From assembly GCF_000315425.1 (NCBI RefSeq), contig NZ_JH992924.1, positions 246,695 to 310,694 on the forward strand: a stretch of 64,000 bases of DNA, read 5' to 3'. Shown one piece after another: positions 1 to 8,858 of the stretch. Origin of the DNA: Massilia timonae CCUG 45783 (GTDB lineage Bacteria; Pseudomonadota; Gammaproteobacteria; Burkholderiales; Burkholderiaceae_D). Made by a program: the position numbers and the translations under genes. Within the stretch, counting starts at the first letter, position 1. Every line of letters begins with the position of its first letter. Under the pieces are notes generated by a model, which was given only the letters and a program-made list of their open reading frames with translations, did not search any database and had not been told where the DNA came from.

Positions 1-763
1 CTTCGCCAGGAAGCCCCTGTTCGGCTATGCCTCGATGGTGTACGCCACCGCCTCGATCGCCATCCTGTCGTTCGTGGTCTGGGCCCACCACATGTTCACC
101 ACCGGCATGCCGGTGACCTCGCAACTGTTCTTCATGTACGCCACCATGCTGATCGCGGTGCCGACCGGCGTGAAGGTGTTCAACTGGGTCGCCACCATGT
201 GGAAGGGCTCGATGACCTTCGAGACCCCGATGCTGTTCGCGGTCGGCTTCATCTTCGTGTTCACCATGGGCGGCTTCACCGGCCTGATCCTGGCTGTGAC
301 CCCGATCGACATCCAGGTGCACGACACCTATTACGTGGTGGCCCACTTCCACTACGTGCTGGTGGCCGGCTCGCTGTTCGCGCTGTTCGCCGGCTTCTAT
401 TACTGGGCGCCGAAATGGACCGGCCATATGTATCCCGAAGGCCGCGGCAAGATCCACTTCTGGCTCTCGCTCATCACCTTCAACATCACTTTCTTCCCGA
501 TGCACTTCCTGGGGCTGGCCGGCATGCCGCGCCGCTACGCCGACTACGCGGTGCAGTTCACCGACTTCAACATGATCGTGTCGATCGGCGCCTTCGGCTT
601 CGGTTTCAGCCAGGTGTACTTCCTGTTCGCGGTGGTGCTGCCGACCATCCGCGGCGGCGCCAAGGCGCCGGCCAAGCCGTGGGAAGGCGCGGAAGGCCTG
701 GAGTGGACGGTGCCGAGCCCGGCGCCGTTCCACACCTTCGAACACCCGCCGCTGGTGAAGTGA
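1..763 (+). CDS. ctaD: Cytochrome c oxidase subunit I, C-terminal part (cut by window start)
   Basis: This is the C-terminal ~254 residues of the heme-copper oxidase catalytic subunit of an aa3-type terminal oxidase in the inner membrane. The reading frame is open from base 2. It contains VHDTYYVVAHFHYVL, the strongly conserved stretch with the histidines that bind heme a3 and heme a, followed by several hydrophobic helices and a hydrophilic tail. The 5' part lies outside the window. The stop codon overlaps the next start (TGATG), and all following genes serve assembly of the same enzyme, so the identification is firm. Confidence 0.97.
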   Translation, partial: FARKPLFGYASMVYATASIAILSFVVWAHHMFTTGMPVTSQLFFMYATMLIAVPTGVKVFNWVATMWKGSMTFETPMLFAVGFIFVFTMGGFTGLILAVTPIDIQVHDTYYVVAHFHYVLVAGSLFALFAGFYYWAPKWTGHMYPEGRGKIHFWLSLITFNITFFPMHFLGLAGMPRRYADYAVQFTDFNMIVSIGAFGFGFSQVYFLFAVVLPTIRGGAKAPAKPWEGAEGLEWTVPSPAPFHTFEHPPLVK

Positions 764-867
764 TGAGCCCGCGTAAACCGAACAATCTGCGCACCGCCCT
801 GTGGGTGGGCGGCCTGGCGCTGTTCTTCTTCGCCAGCGTGTTCGTCAAGTTCACGCTGCTGAGCTGA
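763..867 (+). CDS. Small cytochrome oxidase assembly peptide (34 aa)
   Basis: A 34-residue peptide starting MSPRKPNN, with a basic N-terminus and a single hydrophobic helix (WVGGLALFFFASVFVKFTLL). Its ATG shares one base with the ctaD stop, and ctaG follows 14 bases after its own stop. Peptides of this size and layout sit between ctaD and ctaG in many Burkholderiales and are annotated as cytochrome oxidase small assembly protein. The single TM helix and the tight coupling are seen directly; the assembly role is inferred from position. Confidence 0.8.
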   Translation: MSPRKPNNLRTALWVGGLALFFFASVFVKFTLLS

Positions 868-881
868 TCCGGGAGGCGCGC

Positions 882-1457
882 ATGAACAGCAAGCTCCTGC
901 GCCTGAACCGCACCACGCTCGGCAAGCTGGTGGTGGTGGCGATCGCGATGTTCGGCTTCGGCTATGCGCTGGTGCCGGTGTATCGCCAGATCTGCGAGGT
1001 GCTCGGCATTAACGTGCTGACCCAGAAGGGCGAGTTCGTGGCGGCGCCGACCAATACCCAGGTCGATACATCGCGCACCATCACGATCGAGCTGGACGGC
1101 AATTCGCAGGGGCCGTGGCGCTTCCGCCCGACCACGCGCAGCATCGACGTGCACCCGGGCGAGCTGGCCACCGTCATGTACGAGGTGGTCAACACCCAGG
1201 GCAGGGCGGTCAAGGCCCAGGCGATCCCGAGCTATGCGCCGCAGTCGGCCACGCCGCACTTCATGAAGGTCGATTGCTTCTGCTTCCAGGAGCAGACGCT
1301 TGCGGCGAACGAGGCGCGCCAGATGCCGGTGGTGTTCTTCATCGATCCCAAGCTGCCGCGCGAAGTGAAGAACATCACGCTGTCGTACACCTTCTTCGAG
1401 ATCGGCGGCGCGTTCAAGGCGGCGGCGGCGCCGGCGAAATCGGCGAAGAATGGATAA
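882..1457 (+). CDS. ctaG: Cytochrome c oxidase assembly protein CtaG/Cox11
   Basis: A 191-residue copper chaperone that delivers copper to the CuB site of subunit I. The start at 882 is preceded by GGGAGG at a good distance. There is one N-terminal membrane helix (about residues 13-32) and then a periplasmic domain containing the copper-binding CFCF motif (Cys132 and Cys134). Length and motif are typical of Cox11/CtaG. It ends eight bases inside the next reading frame, which suggests translational coupling. Confidence 0.95.
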   Translation: MNSKLLRLNRTTLGKLVVVAIAMFGFGYALVPVYRQICEVLGINVLTQKGEFVAAPTNTQVDTSRTITIELDGNSQGPWRFRPTTRSIDVHPGELATVMYEVVNTQGRAVKAQAIPSYAPQSATPHFMKVDCFCFQEQTLAANEARQMPVVFFIDPKLPREVKNITLSYTFFEIGGAFKAAAAPAKSAKNG

Positions 1458-1659
1458 GCCACACGAGCGCAAGGCGAATTTTCTCGCCACCATGAAGGCC
1501 GTGTTCTGGTCCTTCTTCGGCGTACGCAAGCGCAAGGATTACGAGAGCGATGCCGCCAACCTGAACCCGATCCACGTGATCGTCGCCGGGTTGATCGGGG
1601 TCGCGATCTTCATCGGACTGATCATGCTGGCGGTGCGGTTCGCAGTGTCGGCAACGTAG
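1450..1659 (+). CDS. DUF2970 family small membrane protein
   Basis: A 69-residue protein beginning MDKPHERKANFL, with a motif-like segment KAVFWSFFGVRKRKDYE and one C-terminal hydrophobic helix (about residues 42-66). This matches the DUF2970 family, found in betaproteobacterial cytochrome oxidase operons between ctaG and ctaE. It overlaps ctaG by 8 bases. No biochemical role is known to me; a role in oxidase assembly is inferred from position only. Confidence 0.85.
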   Translation: MDKPHERKANFLATMKAVFWSFFGVRKRKDYESDAANLNPIHVIVAGLIGVAIFIGLIMLAVRFAVSAT

Positions 1660-1693
1660 ACGCAACAACAATAGCATCACAGAGGAGATAAAC

Positions 1694-2566
1694 ATGAGTT
1701 CGTCACCAGTGAGTTCCCCAGGCGCCGCGCCTTACTATTATGTCCCCGGCCCGTCGCGCTGGCCGCTGCTGGCCGGCCTGTCGATGCTGGTGACGATGGC
1801 CGGTGCGTCCGGCTGGGTCAACAGCATGTCATGGGCGCCGCCCGTGTGCCTGGCCGGCATCGTCGCCATGCTGGTGGTGCTGTACTTCTGGTTCGGCGAC
1901 GCGATCCGCGAATCCGAATCGGGCCTGTACGGCAAGCGCATCGACCTGTCCTACCGCTGGTCGATGAGCTGGTTCATTTTTTCGGAGGTGATGTTCTTCG
2001 GCGCCTTCTTCGGCGCGCTGTTCTACGCGCGCGCGATCAGCATGCCCTGGCTGGCCGACCTCGACCACCAGATCCTGTGGCCCGACTTCTCGGCGCAATG
2101 GGGCAACACCGGCCCGGCGCACATCGTCGACGGCTTCCGCACCATGGGACCATTCCCGATCCCGACCATCAACACCGCGCTGCTGCTGACCTCGGGCGTG
2201 ACGCTGACCATCGCCCACCACGCCCTGCGCGCCGGGCATCGCGGCAAGACCGCGTTCTGGCTGGCCGCCACCATCCTGCTGGGAGCGGTCTTCATGGGCT
2301 TCCAGGTCTACGAATACATGCACGCCTACCGGGACCTGAACCTGAAGCTGACCTCGGGCATCTACGGCTCGACCTTCTTCATGCTGACCGGCTTCCACGG
2401 CTTCCACGTGACGATGGGAGCGATCATGCTGGCGGTGATCCTGTACCGCGTCATGAAAGGGCACTTTACGGCGGATAACCACTTCGGTTTCGAAGGCGCC
2501 GCGTGGTACTGGCACTTCGTCGACGTGGTGTGGCTGGGGCTGTACGTTGTTGTATATTGGTTGTGA
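1694..2566 (+). CDS. ctaE: Cytochrome c oxidase subunit III
   Basis: A 290-residue inner-membrane subunit of the aa3 oxidase with about seven hydrophobic helices. The C-terminal part contains the family-typical FHGFHVTMGAIML and AAWYWHFVDVVWLGLYVVVYWL-like segments, and the N-terminal half has SEVMFFGAFFGALFYAR. The start at 1694 has a strong Shine-Dalgarno (AGAGGAGA). It closes the structural part of the operon; a small gene on the other strand lies between it and the SURF1 gene. Confidence 0.97.
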   Translation: MSSSPVSSPGAAPYYYVPGPSRWPLLAGLSMLVTMAGASGWVNSMSWAPPVCLAGIVAMLVVLYFWFGDAIRESESGLYGKRIDLSYRWSMSWFIFSEVMFFGAFFGALFYARAISMPWLADLDHQILWPDFSAQWGNTGPAHIVDGFRTMGPFPIPTINTALLLTSGVTLTIAHHALRAGHRGKTAFWLAATILLGAVFMGFQVYEYMHAYRDLNLKLTSGIYGSTFFMLTGFHGFHVTMGAIMLAVILYRVMKGHFTADNHFGFEGAAWYWHFVDVVWLGLYVVVYWL

Positions 2567-2608
2567 CGCAAGCGTAGGTTGAACGCGTGGGCGGGGAACC
2601 CGCCCACC

Positions 2609-2809
2609 TTACCGCAAGCCGGTCGGCGCGATCCACCCCAGCTGGTGCGCCGCCAGCAGGCACAGGAACAACACGATCGACAGGCCCACCCGCAGCGCCA
2701 GCGCATTGACGGTGCGGTTGCTGCGTCCCTTGTCGCGCATCAGGAAGAACAGGGCCGAGCCAAGGCTGGCCAGGATCAGGACGAAGGCGATGGCGACGAA
2801 GATTTTCAT
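2609..2809 (-). CDS. Twin transmembrane protein (DUF2909-like), antisense within the oxidase cluster
   Basis: A 66-residue protein starting MKIFVAIAFV, with two hydrophobic helices (about 2-23 and 38-58) joined by a short basic loop (RDKGRSNR). Such two-helix proteins lie between ctaE and the SURF1 gene, in opposite orientation, in many Burkholderiales. The start at 2809 is the only ATG that leaves two clean helices. A longer frame in the same phase runs antisense through the SURF1 gene and is not believed. Function is unknown; assembly or stability of the oxidase is a guess from context. Confidence 0.75.
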   Translation of the reverse strand: MKIFVAIAFVLILASLGSALFFLMRDKGRSNRTVNALALRVGLSIVLFLCLLAAHQLGWIAPTGLR

Positions 2810-2842
2810 GGTGGACCCGCGAAAGGTTGAGGCTTCATTGTA

Positions 2843-3586
2843 ATGCGGTTCGGCTTCCGTTTTCGCCCCGTCGCCTTCGCCGCGGCCGTGGTCGTGGCCA
2901 TCATCGGCATCCTGCTCGGCAACTGGCAACAGGGCCGGGCCGCCTATAAGACCGGACTGCAGGCGCGCCAGCTGGCGCGCGCCGCCGAGCCGCCGCTCGA
3001 ACTCACGCCTTCCACCAGGATCGGCCCGGATGACGAATTCCGGACCGTGCGCCTGCAGGGTGAGTTCGTCGCCGGCTGGCCGGTCTTCCTCGCCAATCGC
3101 CCGATGACGACCCGGTCCGGAGCGCAGTCCGGGTTCTATCTCGCAATGCCGTTTAAAATAGCGGGTTCGGACACGCACGTGCTGGTGCTGCGTGGCTGGC
3201 TGCCGCGACCCGCCGGGGCCGAATACGGCAAGCTGCCCGCGTTCGCCACGCCCGCCGGCCCGCTCCTGCTCAAGGGCAGGATCGTCGCGAGCGCCGGCAA
3301 GGTGATGGAATTGGGCGAGGAGCCGCCGCTGGCGCCCGGCGCCCTGGTCCAGAACCTGACGCCCGAGGCGCTCGCCGCGGCCAGTGGCCTGAAGCTGCAG
3401 CCCTTCCTGGTGCAGCAGACCCAGGCCGCCGGCCGGCGCGATGCGCTCGGCCGCGACTGGCCCGTGCCTTCCGCGGGCATCGACAAACACCGCGGCTACG
3501 CCTTCCAGTGGTATGCACTGGCGGCGCTGGCCCTGATTTTTTATGTAATGACGGGATTTCGACGTGGCTCAAGAACAAATCGCTGA
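2843..3586 (+). CDS. SURF1 family protein
   Basis: A 247-residue membrane protein of the SURF1/Shy1 family, which helps insert heme a into subunit I. It has an N-terminal helix (about 9-26) with the conserved LGNWQQGRAAYK-type segment right after it, a periplasmic middle domain, and a C-terminal helix (about 224-240) preceded by the family hallmark HRGYAFQWYALA. This two-helix design and length fit the family. Its end overlaps the next gene by 23 bases, so the two are probably translated together. Confidence 0.9.
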   Translation: MRFGFRFRPVAFAAAVVVAIIGILLGNWQQGRAAYKTGLQARQLARAAEPPLELTPSTRIGPDDEFRTVRLQGEFVAGWPVFLANRPMTTRSGAQSGFYLAMPFKIAGSDTHVLVLRGWLPRPAGAEYGKLPAFATPAGPLLLKGRIVASAGKVMELGEEPPLAPGALVQNLTPEALAAASGLKLQPFLVQQTQAAGRRDALGRDWPVPSAGIDKHRGYAFQWYALAALALIFYVMTGFRRGSRTNR

Positions 3587-4181
3587 CCCCAAGGCCCCTG
3601 AGGCTGCGCGCCGCCGTGGGCGCATGAAACTGCTGTTCGTGCTGCTGATCTGCGCGCTGCCGATCATCGTGTCCTACATCACGTTCTATATCGTCAAGCC
3701 GGATGGCCGCACGAACTACGGCACCATCCTCGACGCGCGCACCTTGCCGATTCCCGAGATGGCCACCACCACGCTCGACGGCAAGCCGCGCACCCTTGCC
3801 GACCTGAAGGGCAAGTGGGTCATGCTGCGCGTCGGCGGCGGCGCCTGCGACGACGAGTGCCAGCGCCAGCTGTACGCGATGCGCCAGTGGCGCACCATGC
3901 AGGGCAAGAACATGGACCGCATGGAGCGCGTCTGGCTGATCACCGACAAGGAGCCGCTCGATACCGTCCTGATGCGCGAATACGATGGCATGGAACTGCT
4001 GCGCGCGCCCGCCGCGACGGTGGCGCAATGGCTGCCGGTCGCGCCGGGCCAGAAGATGGGCGACCACATCTACCTGATCGACCCGCTCGGCAACCTCATG
4101 ATGCGCTTCCCCTACCAGCCGGAACCGGGCCGCGTCTACAAGGACATCGTCAAGCTGCTCAAGGCCTCGTCCATCGGTTGA
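3564..4181 (+). CDS. SCO-like membrane-anchored protein with CxxxC pair
   Basis: A 205-residue protein with one N-terminal helix (about 22-43) and a periplasmic thioredoxin-like domain. It keeps a CDDEC pair (Cys95 and Cys99, the CxxxC spacing of SCO copper chaperones) and a histidine in GDHIYLIDPLG (His168), but lacks the usual CPDVCP sequence. Proteins like this lie between SURF1 and ctaA in Burkholderiales and are often left as transmembrane or cytochrome oxidase-related proteins. A role in copper delivery or disulfide handling for the oxidase is inferred. A canonical SCO protein is encoded separately at 6298. Confidence 0.75.
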   Translation: MAQEQIADPKAPEAARRRGRMKLLFVLLICALPIIVSYITFYIVKPDGRTNYGTILDARTLPIPEMATTTLDGKPRTLADLKGKWVMLRVGGGACDDECQRQLYAMRQWRTMQGKNMDRMERVWLITDKEPLDTVLMREYDGMELLRAPAATVAQWLPVAPGQKMGDHIYLIDPLGNLMMRFPYQPEPGRVYKDIVKLLKASSIG

Positions 4182-4223
4182 GCCTTACAGCTAGCGCTTC
4201 ACAGTCACAGTTAAAAGAAACAC

Positions 4224-5402
4224 ATGGATCTGTCTTCACTGCTTCACCTGCTCCTGATGGGGCTGCTTGTCGCCAGCCTGCCGCTGGCGATCGTCTGGAT
4301 GTCGGCCGACCCCAATAAATACCGCAAGCTGGTCTGGGTGATGGTGTTCCTTACCTTCGACCTGATCGTGTTCGGCGGCTTCACCCGCCTGACCGATTCG
4401 GGCCTCGGTTGCCCGGACTGGCCGGGCTGCTATGGCGAAGCCAATCCCTTCCTGGCCCATGAGCACATCGCCGCCGCCGAAGCGGCGATGCCGACCGGCC
4501 CGGTGACCGTCGCCAAGGCATGGATCGAGATGATCCACCGCTACCTGGCGATGGGCATCGGCGCGCTGATCCTGGCGCTGCTGTTCACCTCGGTCAAGCA
4601 ATGGCGCCGCACCCATAACGAGGTCTTCAAGCCGGCCATGCCGCTGGCGCTGCTGGTCTCGGTGCTGGTGCAGGGCGCCTTCGGCGCCTGGACCGTCACC
4701 CTCAAGCTGCAGCCGGTGATCGTCACCATCCACCTGTTGCTGGGCATGATGCTGCTGGCGATGCTGGTATGGATGGGCTGCCGCGAAGACTATCTGTTGA
4801 AGCCGCCGCCGCTGGCGCGCGGTATGGAGCAAATGCGCGATCTCGTGCGCCGCCTGCGCGGCCTGCGCATCCTGTCGCTGCTGGCGGCGGTCGTGCTGGT
4901 CACGCAGATCGCGCTCGGCGGGTGGGTGAGCACCAACTACGCCACCATGGCTTGCGACACCTTCCCGCTGTGCCAGGGCGCGCTGGTGCCGGAACTCGAC
5001 TTCGAGCATGGTTTCCACCTGTGGCGCGAGCTGGGCATGACCAAGGAAGGCCATTACCTGCCGTTCTCGGCCCTGGTGGCGATCCACTGGGTGCACCGGG
5101 CGTTCGCGCTGGCGGTGGTGCTGGTGCTGGGCCTGGCGGCCTGGCGCGCCTGGCATCTGCCTGAGGTAGGCACGACCGCGCGCCGGCTGTTGCTGGTGAT
5201 GGTCGTGCAGCTGTTCACCGGCATCGCCACCGTGTATTTCGACTTCCCGCTGGCGATCGCCGTCATGCATAACGCCGGGGCCGCCCTGCTTGTCATTCTG
5301 GTGACCATGTTAAACTACCGGGTGAAGTTCCAACTCGACGCGGCCCGCGCCGCTCCGGCGCCCGAATTTGGCAATGCCTTGTTGCGCCAGCAAGCACCCT
5401 AA
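4224..5402 (+). CDS. ctaA: Heme A synthase (COX15/CtaA)
   Basis: A 392-residue integral membrane enzyme that oxidises the C8 methyl group of heme O to the formyl group of heme A. It contains the family segment RLTDSGLGCPDWPGCYGE near the first periplasmic loop, with a Cys pair, the conserved EMIHRYLAM histidine segment, and a second half repeating the pattern (GGWVSTNYA, IHWVHRAFAL). About eight helices are visible. The next gene ctaB starts immediately after the stop, so heme O and heme A synthesis are coupled. Confidence 0.96.
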   Translation: MDLSSLLHLLLMGLLVASLPLAIVWMSADPNKYRKLVWVMVFLTFDLIVFGGFTRLTDSGLGCPDWPGCYGEANPFLAHEHIAAAEAAMPTGPVTVAKAWIEMIHRYLAMGIGALILALLFTSVKQWRRTHNEVFKPAMPLALLVSVLVQGAFGAWTVTLKLQPVIVTIHLLLGMMLLAMLVWMGCREDYLLKPPPLARGMEQMRDLVRRLRGLRILSLLAAVVLVTQIALGGWVSTNYATMACDTFPLCQGALVPELDFEHGFHLWRELGMTKEGHYLPFSALVAIHWVHRAFALAVVLVLGLAAWRAWHLPEVGTTARRLLLVMVVQLFTGIATVYFDFPLAIAVMHNAGAALLVILVTMLNYRVKFQLDAARAAPAPEFGNALLRQQAP

Positions 5403-6296
5403 ATGACGACCCAGACCGCCATCCACAAGCCTCCGAGCCGGTTCTCGCAATACTGGACCCTGACCAAGCCGCGCGTGACGCAGCTGGCGGTGTTCTGCGC
5501 CGTGATCGGGATGTTCCTCGCCACCGACGGCTTCCCCGGCTGGCAGACGCTGGTCGCCGGCACGGTCGGCATCTGGCTGCTGGCCGCCGCCGCCTTCGCG
5601 GTAAACTGCCTGGTCGAGGCCGAGGTCGACGCGCGCATGGCGCGCACCGCGCGCCGCGCCACCGCCTCGGGCGAGCTGAGCCAGTCGCAGACGATCACTT
5701 TTTCGGTCGCGCTGGGCGGCCTGGGCATGTATATCCTGTACACGCTGGTCAATCCGCTGACCATGTGGCTGACCTTCGTCACCTTCGTCGGTTATGCCTT
5801 CATCTATACCTTGCTGCTCAAGCCGAACACGTCGCAGAACATCGTGATCGGCGGCCTGTCGGGCGCCATGCCGCCGGCGCTGGGCTGGGCCGCGGTGGCC
5901 AATGAGGTGCCGATGGAAGCCTGGCTGCTGGTCCTGATCATCTTCATGTGGACCCCGCCGCATTTCTGGGTGCTGGCCATGTACCGGCGCGAAGATTACG
6001 CCCGCTCGGGCCTGCCGATGCTGCCGATCACCCACGGCATGAAATTCACCGGCCTGCAGGTGTGGCTGTACACGATCGGCCTGGCCGCGACCACCTTGCT
6101 GCCGTTCGCGGTCGGCATGAGCGGCCTGATCTACCTGGCGGCGGCGGTGCCGCTCAACGCCATCTTCCTGCGCCACGCTTGGCGGGTGCATCGCAACTAC
6201 AGCGATATGGCGGCGCGCAAGACCTTCACCTGGTCGATCGTCTACCTGTCGCTGCTGTTCGCGGCCTTGTTGGTCGACCATTACTTCAGGTTCTGA
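5403..6296 (+). CDS. ctaB: Protoheme IX farnesyltransferase (heme O synthase)
   Basis: A 297-residue UbiA-type prenyltransferase that adds a farnesyl group to heme B to give heme O, the substrate of the preceding ctaA product. The first Asp-rich prenyl-diphosphate site is seen in [18 protein letters not shown], and the second conserved region [19 protein letters not shown] is intact. Multiple helices fit the inner membrane. The start directly abuts the ctaA stop and the SCO gene follows at once, so it is part of one transcript. Confidence 0.96.
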   Translation: MTTQTAIHKPPSRFSQYWTLTKPRVTQLAVFCAVIGMFLATDGFPGWQTLVAGTVGIWLLAAAAFAVNCLVEAEVDARMARTARRATASGELSQSQTITFSVALGGLGMYILYTLVNPLTMWLTFVTFVGYAFIYTLLLKPNTSQNIVIGGLSGAMPPALGWAAVANEVPMEAWLLVLIIFMWTPPHFWVLAMYRREDYARSGLPMLPITHGMKFTGLQVWLYTIGLAATTLLPFAVGMSGLIYLAAAVPLNAIFLRHAWRVHRNYSDMAARKTFTWSIVYLSLLFAALLVDHYFRF

Positions 6297-6297
6297 C

Positions 6298-6888
6298 ATG
6301 AAAAAATTCTTGAGCGTAGTGGGGTTCACGGCCGTCGCGCTGCTGTCAAGCGGTTGCGAAAAATTGAGCGACAAGCCGCCAGCCTTCCACAACACCGACG
6401 TCACCGGCGTCGACTACGCCAAGGGTTTCGCGCTCACCGACCACACCGGCAAGCCGCGCACCCTCGAAGACTTCAAGGGCAAGGTGGTGGTGGTCTTCTT
6501 CGGCTACACCCAGTGCCCCGACGTCTGCCCGACCACGATGGCCGAGATGGCCACCGTGATGAAGGAACTGGGCCCGTCGAGCGACGACGTGCAGGTGCTG
6601 TTCATTACCGTCGACCCCGAGCGCGATACGCAGGAGCTGCTGTCGCACTATGTCCCGGCCTTCGACAAGCGCTTCATCGGCCTGTATGGCGACGCCGCCG
6701 CGACCGCCAAGGTGGCCAAGGAGTTCAAGGTGTTCTACGCCAAGGTGCCGGGCGCCGATCCCGGCAGCTACACCGTGGACCACACGGCCGGCAGCTTCGT
6801 GTTCGACAAGCAGGGCCGCCTGCGCCTGTTCGTGCGCCACGGCCAGGGCCCGGCGCTCATCGCCCACGACCTGCGCCAACTGCTATGA
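6298..6888 (+). CDS. SCO1/SenC family copper chaperone lipoprotein
   Basis: A 196-residue SCO family protein that passes copper to the CuA site of oxidase subunit II. The signal sequence ends in a lipobox with Cys20 (LLSSGC), giving a lipoprotein. The thioredoxin-like domain carries CPDVCPT (Cys73 and Cys77) and the downstream copper-ligand histidine in DHTAGSFVFD (His162). All metal ligands of the family are present. It is the last gene of the oxidase biogenesis cluster. Confidence 0.95.
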   Translation: MKKFLSVVGFTAVALLSSGCEKLSDKPPAFHNTDVTGVDYAKGFALTDHTGKPRTLEDFKGKVVVVFFGYTQCPDVCPTTMAEMATVMKELGPSSDDVQVLFITVDPERDTQELLSHYVPAFDKRFIGLYGDAAATAKVAKEFKVFYAKVPGADPGSYTVDHTAGSFVFDKQGRLRLFVRHGQGPALIAHDLRQLL

Positions 6889-6903
6889 TGATGTAAACAT
6901 CAT
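6888..6903. promoter_or_regulatory. Perfect 16-bp inverted repeat between the SCO gene and the AI-2E gene
   Basis: ATGATGTAAACATCAT: two 7-base arms around AA, starting on the last base of the SCO stop codon. It lies 15 bases before the next start codon. It could be an operator for a dimeric repressor. I do not recognise the protein that would bind it. Confidence 0.35.
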
Positions 6904-6918
6904 TCATGACAGGACGGC

Positions 6919-7995
6919 ATGGAAGCGCGACCCGGAAGAAACTATACCCGCATCGCCATCGTCGTCCTGCTGACGCTGGGCTGTCTCTATGTCTTGCGTC
7001 CCTTCCTGCCGGCCATCCTGTTCGCCGCCGCGGTCGCCATCTCCACCTGGCCCCTGTACCTGCGCCTGCTGCGCGAACTGCGCGGCCAGCGCACGATCGC
7101 GGCGCTGACGATGACGCTCACCCTGACCCTGCTGTTCATCATCCCGCTGTCGATGGTGGCCTACAACCTGGGCGACGACGTGGCGCGCGGCTTCAACGAA
7201 TTGCGCGTCCTGGTCGAGCACCGCGAACTGGCGCCGCCGGCCTGGATCCGCGACATTCCCCTGCTCGGCGAAACGATCGACACCTACCTGCACGACCTGA
7301 TCGCCAGCCGCGAGCAGATGCTGGCGCTGGCCCAGCGCATGATCGAGCCGGCCCGTATCTGGCTGGTCAAGGGCGGCATCATGCTCGGGACCGGCGTAGT
7401 GCAGATGAGCCTGGCGGCCTTCGTCAGCTTCTTCCTGTACCGCGACGGCAATGCGCTCTTGGCCGTGATCGCGGTGACGATGCGCAAGGTGATGGGCGAG
7501 GGCGCCGAATCGATCCAGCACACGGTCAGCCAGACCGTGCGCGGCGTGATGTACGGCCTGCTCGGCACGGCGCTGGCCCAGGCGCTGGTGGCGGCGGTCG
7601 GCTTCGCGATTGCCGGGGTGCCGGCGGTGCCGCTGCTGTCGGTGCTGGTGTTCCTGACGTCCCTGATTCCGCTCGGCCCGCCGCTGGTGTGGGGCGGTGC
7701 GACGCTGTGGCTGTTCGCCCACGGCGAGACGGGCTGGGCGATCTTCATGGCGATCTGGGGCACGGTCTTGATCAGCGGCGTCGACAACGTCGTGCGGCCG
7801 ATGCTGATCAGCCGCGGCAGCAGCCTGCCGTTCCTCTTGACCCTGCTCGGGGTGCTGGGCGGCGTGATCGCCTTCGGCTTCGTCGGCATGTTCATCGGGC
7901 CGGTGCTGCTGGCGGTTGGCTATTCGCTGATGAGCGAATGGACCGGGACCGAGGATCCGATCGTTAAGCACGAGGGGGATCATGCTCACGAATAG
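6919..7995 (+). CDS. AI-2E family transporter
   Basis: A 358-residue integral membrane protein of the AI-2E exporter family (former UPF0118/PerM), with about eight helices. Conserved stretches include LRPFLPAILFAAAVAISTWP near the N-terminus and the C-terminal DNVVRPMLISRGSSLPF followed by a GVIAFGFVGMFIGPVLLA helix. Family members have been linked to export of autoinducer-2 or to Na+/H+ exchange; the substrate here cannot be told. The start at 6919 has AGGA five bases upstream. The C-terminus is short and charged. Confidence 0.9.
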   Translation: MEARPGRNYTRIAIVVLLTLGCLYVLRPFLPAILFAAAVAISTWPLYLRLLRELRGQRTIAALTMTLTLTLLFIIPLSMVAYNLGDDVARGFNELRVLVEHRELAPPAWIRDIPLLGETIDTYLHDLIASREQMLALAQRMIEPARIWLVKGGIMLGTGVVQMSLAAFVSFFLYRDGNALLAVIAVTMRKVMGEGAESIQHTVSQTVRGVMYGLLGTALAQALVAAVGFAIAGVPAVPLLSVLVFLTSLIPLGPPLVWGGATLWLFAHGETGWAIFMAIWGTVLISGVDNVVRPMLISRGSSLPFLLTLLGVLGGVIAFGFVGMFIGPVLLAVGYSLMSEWTGTEDPIVKHEGDHAHE

Positions 7996-8122
7996 CTGGC
8001 AATTGTCGGAGATTTTTACAGTGCGATCCCTGTGTCGGGATAAATGGTTAATTTCATTGAGCTAATTTAGTTGGCGCGAATTTTGCTATGTTGATTGTTC
8101 CATAACAAATATAGGGATGATC

Positions 8123-8806
8123 ATGAATAAACGACTGACCGGCGCTTTGGGCGCGCTGCTGCTGGCAAGCGCGCTTCCCGCCAAGGCCGGAAGCATCGTT
8201 CTGGATTTCGAGGCATTCATTTCGCACAGCCAGATCGGGGATTTCTATAGCGGTGGGCGCGATAGCCACAATCGCCAAGGCTACCATGACTACGGTCTGA
8301 GCTTTCGCAACGAGTATGTCATGCATACGCCGCGCGGCGCCTTCCTTGGAGGGCCAGTGGAGCTGACGATTGACCCAGCCAAGCTGCGCGCAGCTCTGGG
8401 CAGCGACAAGTACTACATCTCGTTTAACGCAGCGCGCTATGACGTCGATGGCGGCGGAGTGAATGTGTTGTTCGAAGATGGGTTTTACGAACCATACACT
8501 TGGGTCTCCGGCAACGGTAACCCTTACTGCCCGACCAACCCGAGTTTCTGCGGCTTTCCGCATCTTGGGACCATGGGTAGCTATCGTGTCTATTCGGCAT
8601 ATGGCGACGCGATGGCCACACATATCAGCTTCAATACTGATCGCCTCGATAACCTCCAGTTCCACGCCTACACAGGCGGCGAGTTCATCCTTCCGCCACC
8701 AATCATCGGCGTGGAGCCGCTGGATCGCGTGATTCCCGAGCCGGCATCGATGGCTTTGTTGGGTGTGGGCATGCTGGGCTTGTTCATCCGCCGTCCGCGG
8801 TCTTGA
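8123..8806 (+). CDS. PEP-CTERM sorting-domain protein
   Basis: A 227-residue secreted protein with an N-terminal signal peptide (MNKRLTGALGALLLASALPAKA). The C-terminal tripartite PEP-CTERM signal is complete: IPEPASMALLGVGMLGL and then RRPRS. Such proteins are sorted by an exosortase and usually end up at the surface or in exopolysaccharide. I chose the ATG at 8123 because TAGGG lies seven bases before it but only one base before the ATG at 8117. The middle part (residues 25-200) matches no family I recognise and is rich in aromatic residues and glycine. No exosortase lies in the window. Confidence 0.85.
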   Translation: MNKRLTGALGALLLASALPAKAGSIVLDFEAFISHSQIGDFYSGGRDSHNRQGYHDYGLSFRNEYVMHTPRGAFLGGPVELTIDPAKLRAALGSDKYYISFNAARYDVDGGGVNVLFEDGFYEPYTWVSGNGNPYCPTNPSFCGFPHLGTMGSYRVYSAYGDAMATHISFNTDRLDNLQFHAYTGGEFILPPPIIGVEPLDRVIPEPASMALLGVGMLGLFIRRPRS

Positions 8807-8858
8807 TGTCCTGCTTCCGGTCGGTTGTATCCGGTGCCGGAAGCGGCTTCGTCCAGAA

